DNA from: Sulfurivermis sp040755915
Lineage (GTDB): Bacteria > Pseudomonadota > Gammaproteobacteria > Thiohalomonadales > Thiohalomonadaceae
Assembly (NCBI GenBank): GCA_040755915.1
Contig: JBFLWM010000037.1
Span: 1 to 64,000, forward strand
DNA: 64,000 bases
Direction of reading: 5' to 3'
Shown here piece by piece: positions 23,531 through 33,700 of the stretch. The translations under genes and the position numbers were made by a program. Below the pieces are notes generated by a model that saw only the letters and a program-made list of their open reading frames with translations, made no database searches and was not told where the DNA came from. Numbering within the stretch: the first letter of the stretch is position 1; the number at the start of each line of letters is the position of its first letter.

Positions 23531-25957
23531 TTATTTCCCCTGCTGGCTGGCGATGTACAGCCAGGTGTCGACCACGGTGTCCGGGTTGAGCGACACGCTG
23601 CTGATGCCTTCCTTCACCAGCCAGTCGGCCAGGTCGGGATAGTCGGACGGGCCCTGGCCGCAGATACCGACGTATTTGCCCTTGGCCTTGGCGGCATGGA
23701 TCGCCATGCTGAGCAGCTTCTTCACCGCCGGGTTGCGCTCGTCGAACAGATGGGCGATGAGGGCGGAGTCGCGGTCCAGACCGAGGCTGAGCTGGGTCAT
23801 GTCGTTGGAGCCGATGGAGAAACCGTCGAAGTATTCGAGGAACTCGTCGGCCAGCACCGCATTGGACGGGATCTCGCACATCATGATCACGCGCAGGCCG
23901 TTCTCGCCTCGCTTCAGGCCATTCTCCGCCAGCAGCTTGACCACCTGATCCGCCTCTTCCAGGGTGCGGCAGAAGGGGATCATCACCTCGACATTGGTGA
24001 GGCCCATCTCGTCGCGCACCTTGCGCAGGGCGCGGCATTCCAGTTCGAAGCAGGGACGGAAATCCTCCGACAGGTAGCGCGAGGTGCCGCGGAAACCGAT
24101 CATCGGATTCTCTTCGTGCGGTTCGAAACCTTCGCCTGCCAGCAGGTTGGCGTATTCGTTGGACTTGAAGTCCGACATGCGCACGATCACCGGCTTCGGA
24201 TTGAAGGCGGCGGCGAGGGTGGCGATGCCCTCGGTCAGCTTCTCGACGTAGAAACTGACCGGGTCGCGGTAGCCGGCCATGCGCTTGTGGATGGCCTTCT
24301 TGATGTCGTCGCTCTGGTTGTCGAAGTCCAGCAGCGCCTTCGGGTGCACGCCGATGGTGGAGTTGATGATGAACTCCAGACGGGCGAGGCCGATGCCGGC
24401 GTTGGGGATGTTGGCGAACTCGAAGGCATGGCCCGGGTTGCCGATGTTCATCATGATCTTCACCGGCAGGTCCGGCATCTTGCCGGCATCGGCGCGCTGT
24501 ACCTCGAAGTCCAGCTTGCCCTTGTAGATGTGACCGGTGTCGCCTTCGGCACAGGACACGGTGACCTCGTCGCCGTCCTTGATGTGGCGGGTGGCGTCGC
24601 CGCAGCCGACCACGGCAGGAATACCCAGCTCACGGGCGATGATCGCCGCGTGGCAGGTGCGACCACCGCGGTTGGTGACGATGGCGGAGGCGCGCTTCAT
24701 GATCGGCTCCCAGTCCGGGTCGGTCATGTCGGTGACCAGCACGTCGCCGGGTTTCACCGAGCTCATCTGCGAGATATCCATGATGATGCGCGCCGGACCG
24801 GCGCCGATGCGCTGGCCGATGGCACGGCCCTGCGACAGCACTTCGCCCTTTTCCTTCAGGCGGTAGCGCTCGATCATCTGGCCGTTGGCGCGGCTCTTCA
24901 CCGTCTCCGGACGGGCCTGCACGATGTAGACCTTGTTGTCGGTGCCGTCCAGCGCCCACTCGATGTCCATCGGGCGCTTGTAGTGTTGTTCGATGATCAC
25001 CGCCTGGCGCGCGAGGTCGAGCAGCTGTTCGTCGCTGAGGCAGAAGCGCTGACGCTCGGACTCGGCCACGTCCACCGTCTTGGTGGTCTTGCCGTGGGCG
25101 GAGCTGTCGCCGTAGATCATCTTGATCGCCTTGCTGCCCAGCTTGCGGCTGAGGATGGCGTGCTTGCCGGCGGCGAGGGCGGGCTTGTAGACGTAGAACT
25201 CGTCCGGATTCACCGCGCCCTGCACCACGGTTTCACCCAGGCCGTAGGCGCCGGTGATGAACACCGCATCGCGGAAGCCGGACTCGGTATCGAGAGTGAA
25301 CATCACGCCGGCGGCGCCGATGTCGGAGCGGGCCATGCGCTGGATGCCGGCGGACAGCGCCACCTCATGGTGCTCGAAGTTGTGATGCACGCGGTAGGCA
25401 ATGGCACGGTCGTTGTAGAGCGAGGCGAACACGTGGTGGATCGCCGTCAGCACGTTGTCCAGGCCGCGCACGTTGAGGTAGGTCTCCTGCTGGCCGGCGA
25501 AGGAGGCGTCGGGCAGGTCCTCGGCGGTGGCGGAGGAGCGCACGGCGACGGCAACTTCGCCGCCGGCCTTTTCCTCCATCTTGCGCCAGGCGGCGGTGAT
25601 GGCGGCGTTGAGCGAGTCGGGGAAGGGGGTGTCGATGATCCACTGGCGGATCTCGGCGCCGGCGCGGGCCAGTTCCTCGACGTCATCGATGTCGAGCTTG
25701 CTGACGCGGGCATTGATGCGTTCGGCCAGGTGGCCGTGGCGCAGGAATTCGCGGAAGGCGGCAGAGGTGGTGGCAAAGCCGTCCGGCACTCGCACGCCGG
25801 CGGCGGTGAGCCCCCGGATCATTTCGCCCAGGGAGGCATTCTTGCCGCCCACCCGCGCCACATCATCCATGCCGAGAGACTCGAACCAGATTACGCGTTC
25901 GTCCACTGTTACACCCCTTTGTTCGGTTGGTGGTTGGATCATGGAAGTCATCACCAT
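23531..25957 (-). CDS. ppsA: Phosphoenolpyruvate synthase
   Basis: An 808-residue enzyme converting pyruvate + ATP + water to PEP + AMP + Pi, the entry to gluconeogenesis. The N-terminal ATP-grasp domain has VGGKNASLGEMIRGL and VAVRSSATAEDLPDASFAGQ. The swivelling phospho-His domain has GGRTCHAAIIARELGIPAVV (His near residue 435). The C-terminal TIM-barrel PEP domain has IGLARLEFIINS, SNDMTQLSLGLDRDS and the Cys in GICGQGPSDYPDLA. Internal starts at codons 3 or 18 (GTG with AAAGGGG) are alternatives. It is the penultimate gene of the leftward rnf-PFOR cluster. Confidence 0.96.
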   Translation of the reverse strand: MVMTSMIQPPTEQRGVTVDERVIWFESLGMDDVARVGGKNASLGEMIRGLTAAGVRVPDGFATTSAAFREFLRHGHLAERINARVSKLDIDDVEELARAGAEIRQWIIDTPFPDSLNAAITAAWRKMEEKAGGEVAVAVRSSATAEDLPDASFAGQQETYLNVRGLDNVLTAIHHVFASLYNDRAIAYRVHHNFEHHEVALSAGIQRMARSDIGAAGVMFTLDTESGFRDAVFITGAYGLGETVVQGAVNPDEFYVYKPALAAGKHAILSRKLGSKAIKMIYGDSSAHGKTTKTVDVAESERQRFCLSDEQLLDLARQAVIIEQHYKRPMDIEWALDGTDNKVYIVQARPETVKSRANGQMIERYRLKEKGEVLSQGRAIGQRIGAGPARIIMDISQMSSVKPGDVLVTDMTDPDWEPIMKRASAIVTNRGGRTCHAAIIARELGIPAVVGCGDATRHIKDGDEVTVSCAEGDTGHIYKGKLDFEVQRADAGKMPDLPVKIMMNIGNPGHAFEFANIPNAGIGLARLEFIINSTIGVHPKALLDFDNQSDDIKKAIHKRMAGYRDPVSFYVEKLTEGIATLAAAFNPKPVIVRMSDFKSNEYANLLAGEGFEPHEENPMIGFRGTSRYLSEDFRPCFELECRALRKVRDEMGLTNVEVMIPFCRTLEEADQVVKLLAENGLKRGENGLRVIMMCEIPSNAVLADEFLEYFDGFSIGSNDMTQLSLGLDRDSALIAHLFDERNPAVKKLLSMAIHAAKAKGKYVGICGQGPSDYPDLADWLVKEGISSVSLNPDTVVDTWLYIASQQGK

Positions 25958-25993
25958 TCCCCTGGGCCGGTCCGTTGTCCGGAACCCCTGTCG

Positions 25994-26200
25994 TTATTGA
26001 AGTTCGGCATCGCGCTTGCGGCAGTGATCGACACTGGCACAGGCGCATTTGCCGGTTCCACACCCGGCGCCCGCCTCGCGGTAGGCACCGAACTCGGGAT
26101 GACGGCGGGCAAAGGCCCGCGCCATCTTCTGCACGGCGATCCATCCCAGCAACAACATCAGGATAGCACCGCCGGCCATGAGAAATTGCGTCAGCATCAT
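25994..26200 (-). CDS. NqrM-like small Cys-rich membrane protein
   Basis: A 68-residue protein: one N-terminal membrane helix (MLTQFLMAGGAILMLLLGWI), a basic linker, then a Cys cluster CGTGKCACASVDHC. NqrM (DUF539), a maturation factor that supplies iron to the membrane Cys4 centre of Na+-NQR, has the same size and layout (helix, then CGG..CxC..C). RnfA and RnfE are homologues of NqrE and NqrD, so an RNF counterpart is plausible. The start overlaps the rnfA stop (ATG within TGATG), so it belongs to the rnf operon. Function is inferred; the motif is not identical to NqrM as I remember it. Confidence 0.6.
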   Translation of the reverse strand: MMLTQFLMAGGAILMLLLGWIAVQKMARAFARRHPEFGAYREAGAGCGTGKCACASVDHCRKRDAELQ

Positions 26201-26781
26201 TGCGCCCCCAGGCCGGCAAAGCCCATGAAGGCCAATGACAGGATGCCGGCCAGCATCAGGCTGAGCGCCGCGCCCTGGCTTATGCTCGGCACTTCGGCCA
26301 GCTCCAGCTTCTCGCGCAGGCCGGCCATCAGCACCAGGGCCAGGATGAAGCCGGCGCCGGCACCCAGGGCGTAGCTCACCGACTGCACGAAGTTGTATTC
26401 CTTGGCGGTCTGGAACAGGGCCAGGCCGAGGATGGCGCAGTTGGTGGTGATCAGGGGCAGGAAGATGCCGAGGGCGCGGAACAGCGCCGGGCTGAATTTC
26501 TTCATGCTCATCTCCACCAACTGCACGGCGGAGGCGATCACCGCGATGTAGCTGATGAGGCGCAGGAACTCCAGGTCGTAGGCCACCAGCAGGCTGTTGA
26601 TGGCATAGGCGCAGATGGAACTGATCAGCATCACCAGGGTGGTGGCGAAGCCCATGGACACGGCCGTCTTCAGCTTGGCGGACACGCCGAGGAACGGGCA
26701 GATGCCGAGGAACAGCGCCAGCACGAAATTGTTGACGATGGCGGCGTTGAGGAAGATGAAGGTGAGGGAATCAGCGTGCAT
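26197..26781 (-). CDS. rnfA: Ion-translocating oxidoreductase subunit RnfA (RsxA)
   Basis: A 194-residue, six-helix inner-membrane subunit of RNF. Block NNFVLALFLGICPFLGVSAK carries the Cys that, with the matching Cys in RnfE, coordinates the membrane iron centre; ITTNCAILGLALF carries the second. MHADSLTF is the start, inside an 11-bp overlap with the rnfE stop. Fifth gene of the rnfCDGEA string. Confidence 0.96.
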   Translation of the reverse strand: MHADSLTFIFLNAAIVNNFVLALFLGICPFLGVSAKLKTAVSMGFATTLVMLISSICAYAINSLLVAYDLEFLRLISYIAVIASAVQLVEMSMKKFSPALFRALGIFLPLITTNCAILGLALFQTAKEYNFVQSVSYALGAGAGFILALVLMAGLREKLELAEVPSISQGAALSLMLAGILSLAFMGFAGLGAQ

Positions 26782-27424
26782 GGACGGTCTCCTCCTTCAG
26801 TTCCAGACGGGTTTTGCGCTCGCGCAGCCAGTTGAACAGCAGCAGCCAGGCGCCCAGCACGAAGAAACCGCCCGGCGGCAGGATCATCACCACCCAGGGC
26901 TCGAACTGTGCGCCGAACACGCTGAAGCCGAGCAGGGTGCCGCTGCCGAGCAGTTCACGCACGCTGCCCAGGCAGAGCAGGGCGATGGTGAAGCCGGCGC
27001 CCATGCCGAGGCCGCTGACAATGGCCTTGAGGGGACGATTCTTGGAGGCGAAGGCCTCGGCGCGGCCGAGGATGATGCAGTTCACCACGATGAGCTGAAT
27101 GAAGGCGCCCAGCGCGTTGTACAGGTCCAGGCTGATGGCCTGAATGATGTAGTCGACGATGGTGACGAAGGTGGCGATGATCACGATGTAGGTGGCGATG
27201 CGCACCTGCTTGGGGATCACGTTGCGCAGCAGCGACACCAGGGTGCTGGAGCCGATCAGTACGAAGGTGGTGGCCACGCCCATGGCGATGGCGTTCATCA
27301 CCGAGTTGGTGACGGCCAGCACCGGACACATGCCGAGCAGCATCACGAAGACCGGATTCTCGCGCCAGATGCCTTCCAGGAAGGTATCGGCGGTGATGGT
27401 GTCGTCTCTCTTGCGCCCGGCCAT
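26771..27424 (-). CDS. rnfE: Ion-translocating oxidoreductase subunit RnfE (RsxE)
   Basis: A 217-residue, six-helix membrane subunit, paralogue of RnfA with inverted topology. It shows NPVFVMLLGMCPVLAVTNSV and FIQLIVVNCIILGRAEAFA, the two conserved Cys segments for the membrane iron centre. The start is a TGATG overlap with the rnfG stop. A cytoplasmic tail RERKTRLELKEETVHAR precedes the stop. Confidence 0.96.
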   Translation of the reverse strand: MAGRKRDDTITADTFLEGIWRENPVFVMLLGMCPVLAVTNSVMNAIAMGVATTFVLIGSSTLVSLLRNVIPKQVRIATYIVIIATFVTIVDYIIQAISLDLYNALGAFIQLIVVNCIILGRAEAFASKNRPLKAIVSGLGMGAGFTIALLCLGSVRELLGSGTLLGFSVFGAQFEPWVVMILPPGGFFVLGAWLLLFNWLRERKTRLELKEETVHAR

Positions 27425-28098
27425 CAGGGTTGTACCTTCAGTTGGTCGACATGCGGATGCAGGCGCGGCAGCAGCATCTGCGCGCTGTTGTTCAGGCCCT
27501 TGCCCACCGCCGTGGAGGTGATGGTGGCGCCGGAGATGGCATCGATCTGCCACGGCCCCGTCTTGCTGCCGTGCTTGACGGTGACGATGGCATTGGCCAG
27601 TTGTTTGCCGTCGGCGGCGAGGCGCGCGTCCAGCGGAAAATTGGCGAGGAACTTGGCGTCCTTGACGATCTTGTCGCCCAGGCCAGGGGTTTCCGTCGAC
27701 TGCAGCACGGCAAAGCCGGTGATGCACTCACAGGCCGGGTCGTAGCCGTAGAGGATGCGCACGATGTCCTGGTAGCCGCGCGCACCGGCCTCGGCGGCGA
27801 TGCCCTTGAGGCGGCCGTCGGCGTCATAGGCGGCGTACACCCTGGTGCCGCTGCCGCCCTCGCTGGCCGGGCGCACGCCGTTGTCGTCGACCAGAAAGTC
27901 GCGTCGCGTGGTGGCGCCGGGCAACACCTGGAATACGGCGCGCTCGATGGCACGCTGGCGGTTTTCCTCGATGCGCGGCAGGGTGAGCTGGTAGGTCAGC
28001 ACCACCAGAAAACCGGACAGCATGGCGATGCCGCCCAGCACCTGGATCATGCGGCTGCTGGAAGCGGGCGCGGCGGGGAGCGGTGCCGTGCTGCTCAT
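27424..28098 (-). CDS. rnfG: RNF complex subunit RnfG (covalent FMN)
   Basis: A 224-residue subunit. One N-terminal anchor (IQVLGGIAMLSGFLVVLTYQ) places the rest in the periplasm. The flavinylation motif is DAISGATITSTAV, with FMN expected on the Thr of SGAT-x-T. Conserved ETPGLGDKI is present. The ATGA overlap with the rnfD stop fixes the start. Flavinylation needs ApbE, which is not in this window. Two Cys (ACEC) sit in the periplasmic domain. Confidence 0.95.
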   Translation of the reverse strand: MSSTAPLPAAPASSSRMIQVLGGIAMLSGFLVVLTYQLTLPRIEENRQRAIERAVFQVLPGATTRRDFLVDDNGVRPASEGGSGTRVYAAYDADGRLKGIAAEAGARGYQDIVRILYGYDPACECITGFAVLQSTETPGLGDKIVKDAKFLANFPLDARLAADGKQLANAIVTVKHGSKTGPWQIDAISGATITSTAVGKGLNNSAQMLLPRLHPHVDQLKVQP

Positions 28099-29150
28099 GA
28101 TTTGGCTCCACTCTTGCGCGCACCGTAGATGCGCGGCTGGGTGATGTGTTCGATCAGCGGCGACAGGGCGTTGCCGAGCAGGATGGCATACATCACGCCC
28201 TCGGACAGGCCGCCGAAGTAGCGGATGATGACGGTGAGCACGCCGATGAACAGGCCGTAGATCCACACGCCCCACGGCGTCACCGGCGAGGCGACCATGT
28301 CGCTGGCCATGAACAGCGCACCCAGCATCAGGCCGCCGGAGAACAGCACGAACAGCGGCGTCGGGTAGTGCTGATCATTGAGCAGATGGAACACCAGCGC
28401 GGTGACGAAGGCGCCGAGCAGCACAGCGCTGGGGATGCGCCAGTCCATCATGCGCCGCGCCGCGAGGTAGATGCCGCACAGCAGGATCAGCAGGGCCGAG
28501 GTCTCGCCCGCGGAACCGGCCACCATGCCGGTGAACAGGTCGCTGGTGCTGGTAATGACGCCCTCGAATTTCCACTGCGCCAGCGGCGTGGCGCCGCTGA
28601 AACTGTCCACCTGCTGTTTGCTCCATTCGCCCACCGCCGGCGGCGTCATGAAGGGCAGGGCCAGGGTGGAGGGGATGAACTCCACGAAGCGGCCGGGCAG
28701 GCCGGCCGGCGTCCAGGTGGTGATGGCGACCGGGAAGGCCGCCTGCACGAAGGCGCGGCCCACCAGGGCGGGATTGAACACGTTGTAGCCGAGGCCGCCG
28801 AACAGGGTCTTGCCCAGGGCAATGGCGATGAAGCCGGCAACGGCGCCCATCCACAGCGGAAAACCGGGCGGTAAGGTGAGTGCCAGCAGCAGGCCGGTGA
28901 TGGCGGCGCTCCAGTCGCTCAGGGTGTTGCCGCGGCCGGCGCTGCGCGAGAAGACATATTCGGTGGCGAGGCAACTGGCGGTTACGACGAGGATCAGGGC
29001 CAGGGCGCTGATGCCGAACTGCCACACCGCGAAGGCGGCGATGGGCAGCAGCGCATAGACCACGTTGCGCATGATCTGCTCCACCGTCGGCGCCGCCTTG
29101 ACGTGCGGCGAGGTGCGGAGTTCGATATGCGGTTGTTGCGGCTTGTTCAT
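28095..29150 (-). CDS. rnfD: RNF complex membrane subunit RnfD
   Basis: A 351-residue polytopic protein with about nine hydrophobic segments. The covalent-FMN motif SFSGATPLAQWK is present, along with TLPPGFPLWMGAVAGFIAIA, GLGYNVFNPALVGRAFV and NDQHYPTPLFVLFSGGLML. The start MNKPQQPHIELRTSPHVK overlaps the rnfC stop by TGATG. In RNF, RnfD with RnfA/E forms the ion path and passes electrons between RnfC and RnfG. Confidence 0.95.
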   Translation of the reverse strand: MNKPQQPHIELRTSPHVKAAPTVEQIMRNVVYALLPIAAFAVWQFGISALALILVVTASCLATEYVFSRSAGRGNTLSDWSAAITGLLLALTLPPGFPLWMGAVAGFIAIALGKTLFGGLGYNVFNPALVGRAFVQAAFPVAITTWTPAGLPGRFVEFIPSTLALPFMTPPAVGEWSKQQVDSFSGATPLAQWKFEGVITSTSDLFTGMVAGSAGETSALLILLCGIYLAARRMMDWRIPSAVLLGAFVTALVFHLLNDQHYPTPLFVLFSGGLMLGALFMASDMVASPVTPWGVWIYGLFIGVLTVIIRYFGGLSEGVMYAILLGNALSPLIEHITQPRIYGARKSGAKS

Positions 29151-30490
29151 CAGGCAGCACGCTCGCGCAGGATGGACTTGGCGATACGGAAGTATTGCAC
29201 CAGCGGAATGGACGAGGGGCAGACGAAGCTGCAGCAGCCGCACTCGATGCAGTCCTTGAGATGGAAGCGCTCCGCCATCACGTCATATTCGCGCTTGGCG
29301 GCGAGCAGACCCAGCTGGGTGGGGTTGAGGTGCATGGGACAGGCCGCCACGCACTTGCCGCACTTGATGCAGGGATGGATGCGGCGCGTCTCGGCCTGGA
29401 TCTCGCTGTTGGACAGCACCAGCACGCCGGAGGAGCCCTTGGTGATCGGCACGTCCAGCGAGGCGACCGCATTGCCCATCATCGGTCCGCCCAGGATGAC
29501 CTCCTGCTCGCTGCCGCTGAAGCCCACCTGTTCGAGCAGGAAGCGCAGCGGGGTACCGATGGGCACCAGATAGTTGCCCGGTTTTTTCACCCCGGGACCG
29601 GCGACGGTGATGACGCGTTCGATGAGACCCTCGCCGCGCGGCAGCAGACGGCCGAGCGCAGTGAGGGTGCCGACGTTGTTGACCACCACGCCGATCTGCG
29701 CCGGCAGACCGCCGGACGGCACCTCGCGGCCGAGCAGGGAGGAGATGAGCATCTTCTCCGCACCCTGCGGATACTTTGTTTCCACCGCCTCGACACGGAT
29801 GCTGCCGTCGGCGGGCAGATGGGCGCGGATGGCGTCGATGGCGTCGGGCTTGTTGTCTTCCACGCCGATGATTGCCTGCCTGGCGCCGACCACGCGCATG
29901 GCGTATTGCGTGCCGCGGATCAGGTCCGGGGCCTGTTCCAGCATCACACGGTGGTCGGTGGTGAGGTAGGGTTCGCACTCGCAGCCATTGACGATCAGGG
30001 TGTCGATGACGGCGCCCTGTGGCACCTTGAGCTTGACGTGGGAAGGGAAGGCGGCGCCGCCCAGGCCGACCAGACCGGTGTCCTGTACCGCCTGGACGAC
30101 CTGCTCCGGCGTCAGCACATTCATGTCACGCGGCGTGCGCCACAGCACCTCCTGATTGGAGGCCTCGTAGACGCGGATGACGATGGCGGGGACGCGCGGC
30201 CCCTGGGCGCTCGGCATCAGGGTGATGGCCTCGACCATACCGGTGGCGGGCGCGTGCTGCGGCACCGACATGAAGCCGTCGGCCTCGGCGATGAGCTGGC
30301 CGCGGCCAACCTCTTCACCGACCTTGACGATGGCGCGCGACGGTTTGCCCAGATGCTGGGCCAGCGGCACGATCAGGCGCGGCGCGAACGGCAGGCGGCG
30401 GATCGGCTTGTCCGCCGTATCCTCCTTGTGTGCCTGCGGATGGACCCCGTGCGAGAAGGTCTTCCGTCCGAACCAGCGTAACAGTGTCAT
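29150..30490 (-). CDS. rnfC: RNF complex NADH-binding subunit RnfC
   Basis: A 446-residue peripheral subunit that exchanges electrons with NADH. The NAD/FMN-binding domain carries GLGGAAFPSHVKL, NGCECEPYLTTDHR and VEAVETKYPQGAEKMLI. Two C-terminal [4Fe-4S] ferredoxin motifs are CIKCGKCVAACPMHLNP and CIECGCCSFVCPSSIPL. It is the short form without the long C-terminal repeats of E. coli RsxC. It starts 261 bp after the PFOR-like gene, past an intrinsic terminator, so it may also have its own promoter. Confidence 0.96.
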   Translation of the reverse strand: MTLLRWFGRKTFSHGVHPQAHKEDTADKPIRRLPFAPRLIVPLAQHLGKPSRAIVKVGEEVGRGQLIAEADGFMSVPQHAPATGMVEAITLMPSAQGPRVPAIVIRVYEASNQEVLWRTPRDMNVLTPEQVVQAVQDTGLVGLGGAAFPSHVKLKVPQGAVIDTLIVNGCECEPYLTTDHRVMLEQAPDLIRGTQYAMRVVGARQAIIGVEDNKPDAIDAIRAHLPADGSIRVEAVETKYPQGAEKMLISSLLGREVPSGGLPAQIGVVVNNVGTLTALGRLLPRGEGLIERVITVAGPGVKKPGNYLVPIGTPLRFLLEQVGFSGSEQEVILGGPMMGNAVASLDVPITKGSSGVLVLSNSEIQAETRRIHPCIKCGKCVAACPMHLNPTQLGLLAAKREYDVMAERFHLKDCIECGCCSFVCPSSIPLVQYFRIAKSILRERAA

Positions 30491-30582
30491 CGCGTGTTCT
30501 TCCCCACGACTCGGTTATCGCAACCGCAAAGCTGCGCTCCGGTTGCGCTCAGAATTCGTTATTTCAGTCTCCGTTCCTGCCG

Positions 30583-30613
30583 AAAAAAAATCCTCTCCCC
30601 AAATGGGGAGAGG
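30583..30613 (-). terminator. Intrinsic terminator between the PFOR-like gene and rnfC
   Basis: On the minus strand, CCTCTCCCC and GGGGAGAGG (9 bp, 4-nt loop) are followed by an eight-T run. It lies about 140 bp beyond the PFOR-like stop and about 90 bp before rnfC, so rnfCDGEA would be expressed at a lower level or from its own promoter. Confidence 0.85.
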
Positions 30614-30751
30614 CAACTTCTCGGAGGGAGCACCGAAAGAAACTGTTGTTTGCGGATTTTCCGCCGGATGCGTTTCGCACACCCGTTGAAACCAAACTCC
30701 TTTGTCGCGGCGGTGCCGCCTGTTCGCCGAGGGGACTCGGCTCCTACGCCA

Positions 30752-33700
30752 TCACTGATATTTGGCGGCGCGCTGGATCAGCTTGTCCAGGCCCGCCTCG
30801 TTGGGGTTGAACGGTGTGCCCGGGTGGATGCAGCCCGCGGTGCACTTTTCCGCTGCCTTGACGATGTCCTTGAACGTCCCAGCCTTGGCATCGATGACGA
30901 TGGCCTGCTTGGCATCGTTGTAGGCGAAGATCTTCGGGTTGATGTTCATGCACTCGTCGCAGGCGGTGCATTCCGGCGTCTCGATCCATACCGGCTCATA
31001 ATCGCCGGGAGCCGCGGCATGGGCGGCACCATTGCCGTTGGCCGGCACCGCGCCGCCGGCGAAGGCGGCCATGTCGCCGGAGGCGGCCAGCGAGAGCAGT
31101 GTGGAGGACAGCTTCTGCGCCATCTCCGCCTTGGCCTGCTGCACGATGGCACCCACATCGACCTGGCGGTCGAGGCCGGCGATGGACTTCAGCTGACGCC
31201 AGAAGTCGCGGCGTTCCTCGGCGGCCAGCACGATCTCCTGCGAGCACAGCACGCGGTTGAGACGGTTCTTGGCATCCACCGCCCAGATGAACGGGAACCT
31301 GCCTTCACGCTCGTCCTCGTCCATGGCGAGGAATTCGTGGAACGGCACCATGTCGTCGCTCCAGGTTTCACGCGGCGCCTTCTTGAAGTGCTTGCGGAAA
31401 CGTCCTTCGGTCACGGCGAAGTCGGCGAAGGTCATCGGTACTTCCAGCTTGTCCTTCCTGCCGTTTTCGTCCACGTAGTCGAGGGTGTACATCGGCCAGT
31501 CGCTTTCCAGCGATGGATTGCCCTCCAGGTCGAAGCACTCGGGGAAGGTGGTGCCCTGGTCCGGGTCGTAGCGGAACAGCGGATAGGCGCGCGATTCCAC
31601 CGCCAGCTTGCCCTGGCGATCGGAGGCATCGTCACCCACACCGTGTTCCGGCTGGCAGGTGGTGTAGATGTTGAACATGGCCGGGCGGCGGCTGTTGAGA
31701 CCGTCGATATAGCCCTCCAGCAGATGGGTCACGTTGCTGGTGGAGCTCTGCATGATGTAGGCGCCGCGGTGGGCCACGCCAATCAGGCCGACCTCCTTGC
31801 GGATCTCGGTCTTGCCCTTCCAGTTCTTGCCGTAGGGTGACATGTCGGCCACCTGGCTGATGAAGCCGGAGGTACAGGCTTGGCCACCGGTGTTGGAGTA
31901 CACCTGGGTGTCCACCACCATCACCTTGATCGGCAGCTCGGAGGCGAGGGCGCGTGACAGGTTCTGGAAGCCGATGTCGTACATGGCGCCGTCGCCGCCG
32001 ACGGCAACGACGGGCGGACACAGCAGCCATTCATCATCGCTGAAGTCCTTCCAGTCGAACTGGCGGAAGAAGGGCTGGTGCACCTCCGGGTTGTACTTGC
32101 CCTCCAGTTCCAGCTCGGCCATGCGGATGGCCTTGAAGCCGTCGGCCATCTTGACCATGTGGCCCTCGAACAGGCCCATGGCCATGGACGGGCTGTCCTG
32201 GAACAGGTTGGAGGTCCAGGGGAACGGATACGGATTGAACGGGAAGGTGGAACCCCACACCGAAGTACAGCCGGTGGAGTTGACGATGCCCATCTCGGCG
32301 CGGCCGCGGCCGGTCGGGCCGGCTTCGTAGCGCCACTTCAGGTCACGCAGGCGATCGAGCAGGTTGGTGGCCCACTTCAGCCACTGCTTGTCGATGACCG
32401 TCTTCTCGTGGCCGGCATCAAGATTGGCCGACAGGTTGGACAGGGTCAGGTCGGTGCCGTTGACGCCATCCACCACCTGATTGATGGTGCTGCTGTCGGA
32501 CAGGTCCACGCCGGCGGCCAGCTTCAGGCGGATATGCTGTTCCAGTTTCTGGATCAGATCGTCCAGCTTGGCGATCTGCTTTTTCACGCGCGGCTGCATC
32601 AGTGCGGTGACGGTGGCGGTGAACAGATGGATGGCGGTCTTTTCACCGCAACCCAGGCAGGAACCGTCGCCGCACACCATGGCGCCGTAGTTGCGCTTGT
32701 CGAGCAGCAGGGTATCCAGCGCACCGATCTTTTCATTCAGATCATCGATGCGGATGTAGTCCGGGTTGGTGGTGGGCAGGTCGAGCCAGAAGGCCCAGTC
32801 GCTGCGCAGGCGCTTCACCGCCTCGTCGGTCTGCTTGGTCTTGACCAGGGCCGCGTCCTCGCACACATCGACGCATTCCATGCAGCCCTTGCAGGTATCC
32901 GGATTGATGGTGATGGAGAACAGGCCGCCGCTGGCTTTCTCCTTTTTCTCGCGGTTGATCCAGTAGGGTTTGGTGACGGCGAAGTCGAAGCTGCCCATGG
33001 CATCCATCAGCTGGGCAAATTCCTGTTCCAGCTTGGCGCGCGCATCACCTTCCAGTTCCGACTCGGCCAGCACCTCGAGCATGGCCTGATCCAGCAGGTT
33101 GCGCACCTTGGCGGTCTCGCCGGTGGCGTTGAGCAGGTCGCGCAGCTTCTTCTCCACCTTGCGTGTCTCGCGACGCAGGTGCACGGTCAGCACGCCCTTG
33201 CTCTCGATGCGGTGAATGGCGGTGGCGAACACTTCACTGACGGAGTTCACCAGACCGGGGATGGAGGAGTCCGGGCAGACGGTATAGCAGTTGCCGCAGG
33301 CGGTGCAGTTCTCCGGCACCCACTTCGGATACTCGAAGCGGATGTTGGTCATGTCGCGGAACACGCCACTGGCGGCGGGCATCAGCGATACACCCATGTA
33401 GGGGTCGGCCAGATTGTCGGAGCCGCGGCCGGTGGCGTAGAAGTAACCGGTCTGCTCCCAGAAACGGTGGATGTCGTGCAGCTCGCCCTTACCCTCGGGC
33501 AGGTGCTTGAGCATGATCGGCAGGGCGGACTCGGCCGTACGCAGCTCCTGCAGGGTGACGCCGACCTTCTTGTTCTGGATCTCGTGCACCTCGTCGAAGC
33601 CACGGCGCACCACGCGGATGTTGTCTTCCACCACGCGCTTGCCCTTGGCACCGAACTTGGCCATCAGCTGATCTTCAATGGTCTTGAACAGCCTGGTCTC

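Noticed and set aside
23696..26374. An 892-codon open frame antisense to ppsA and the rnfA end
   Set aside because: Crosses several real genes on the other strand, low-complexity composition, no domain; an artefact of codon bias.
30519..30547. CGCAACCG / CGGTTGCG hairpin before rnfC
   Set aside because: Only 8-bp arms and no T-run; no basis to call it a terminator or riboswitch.
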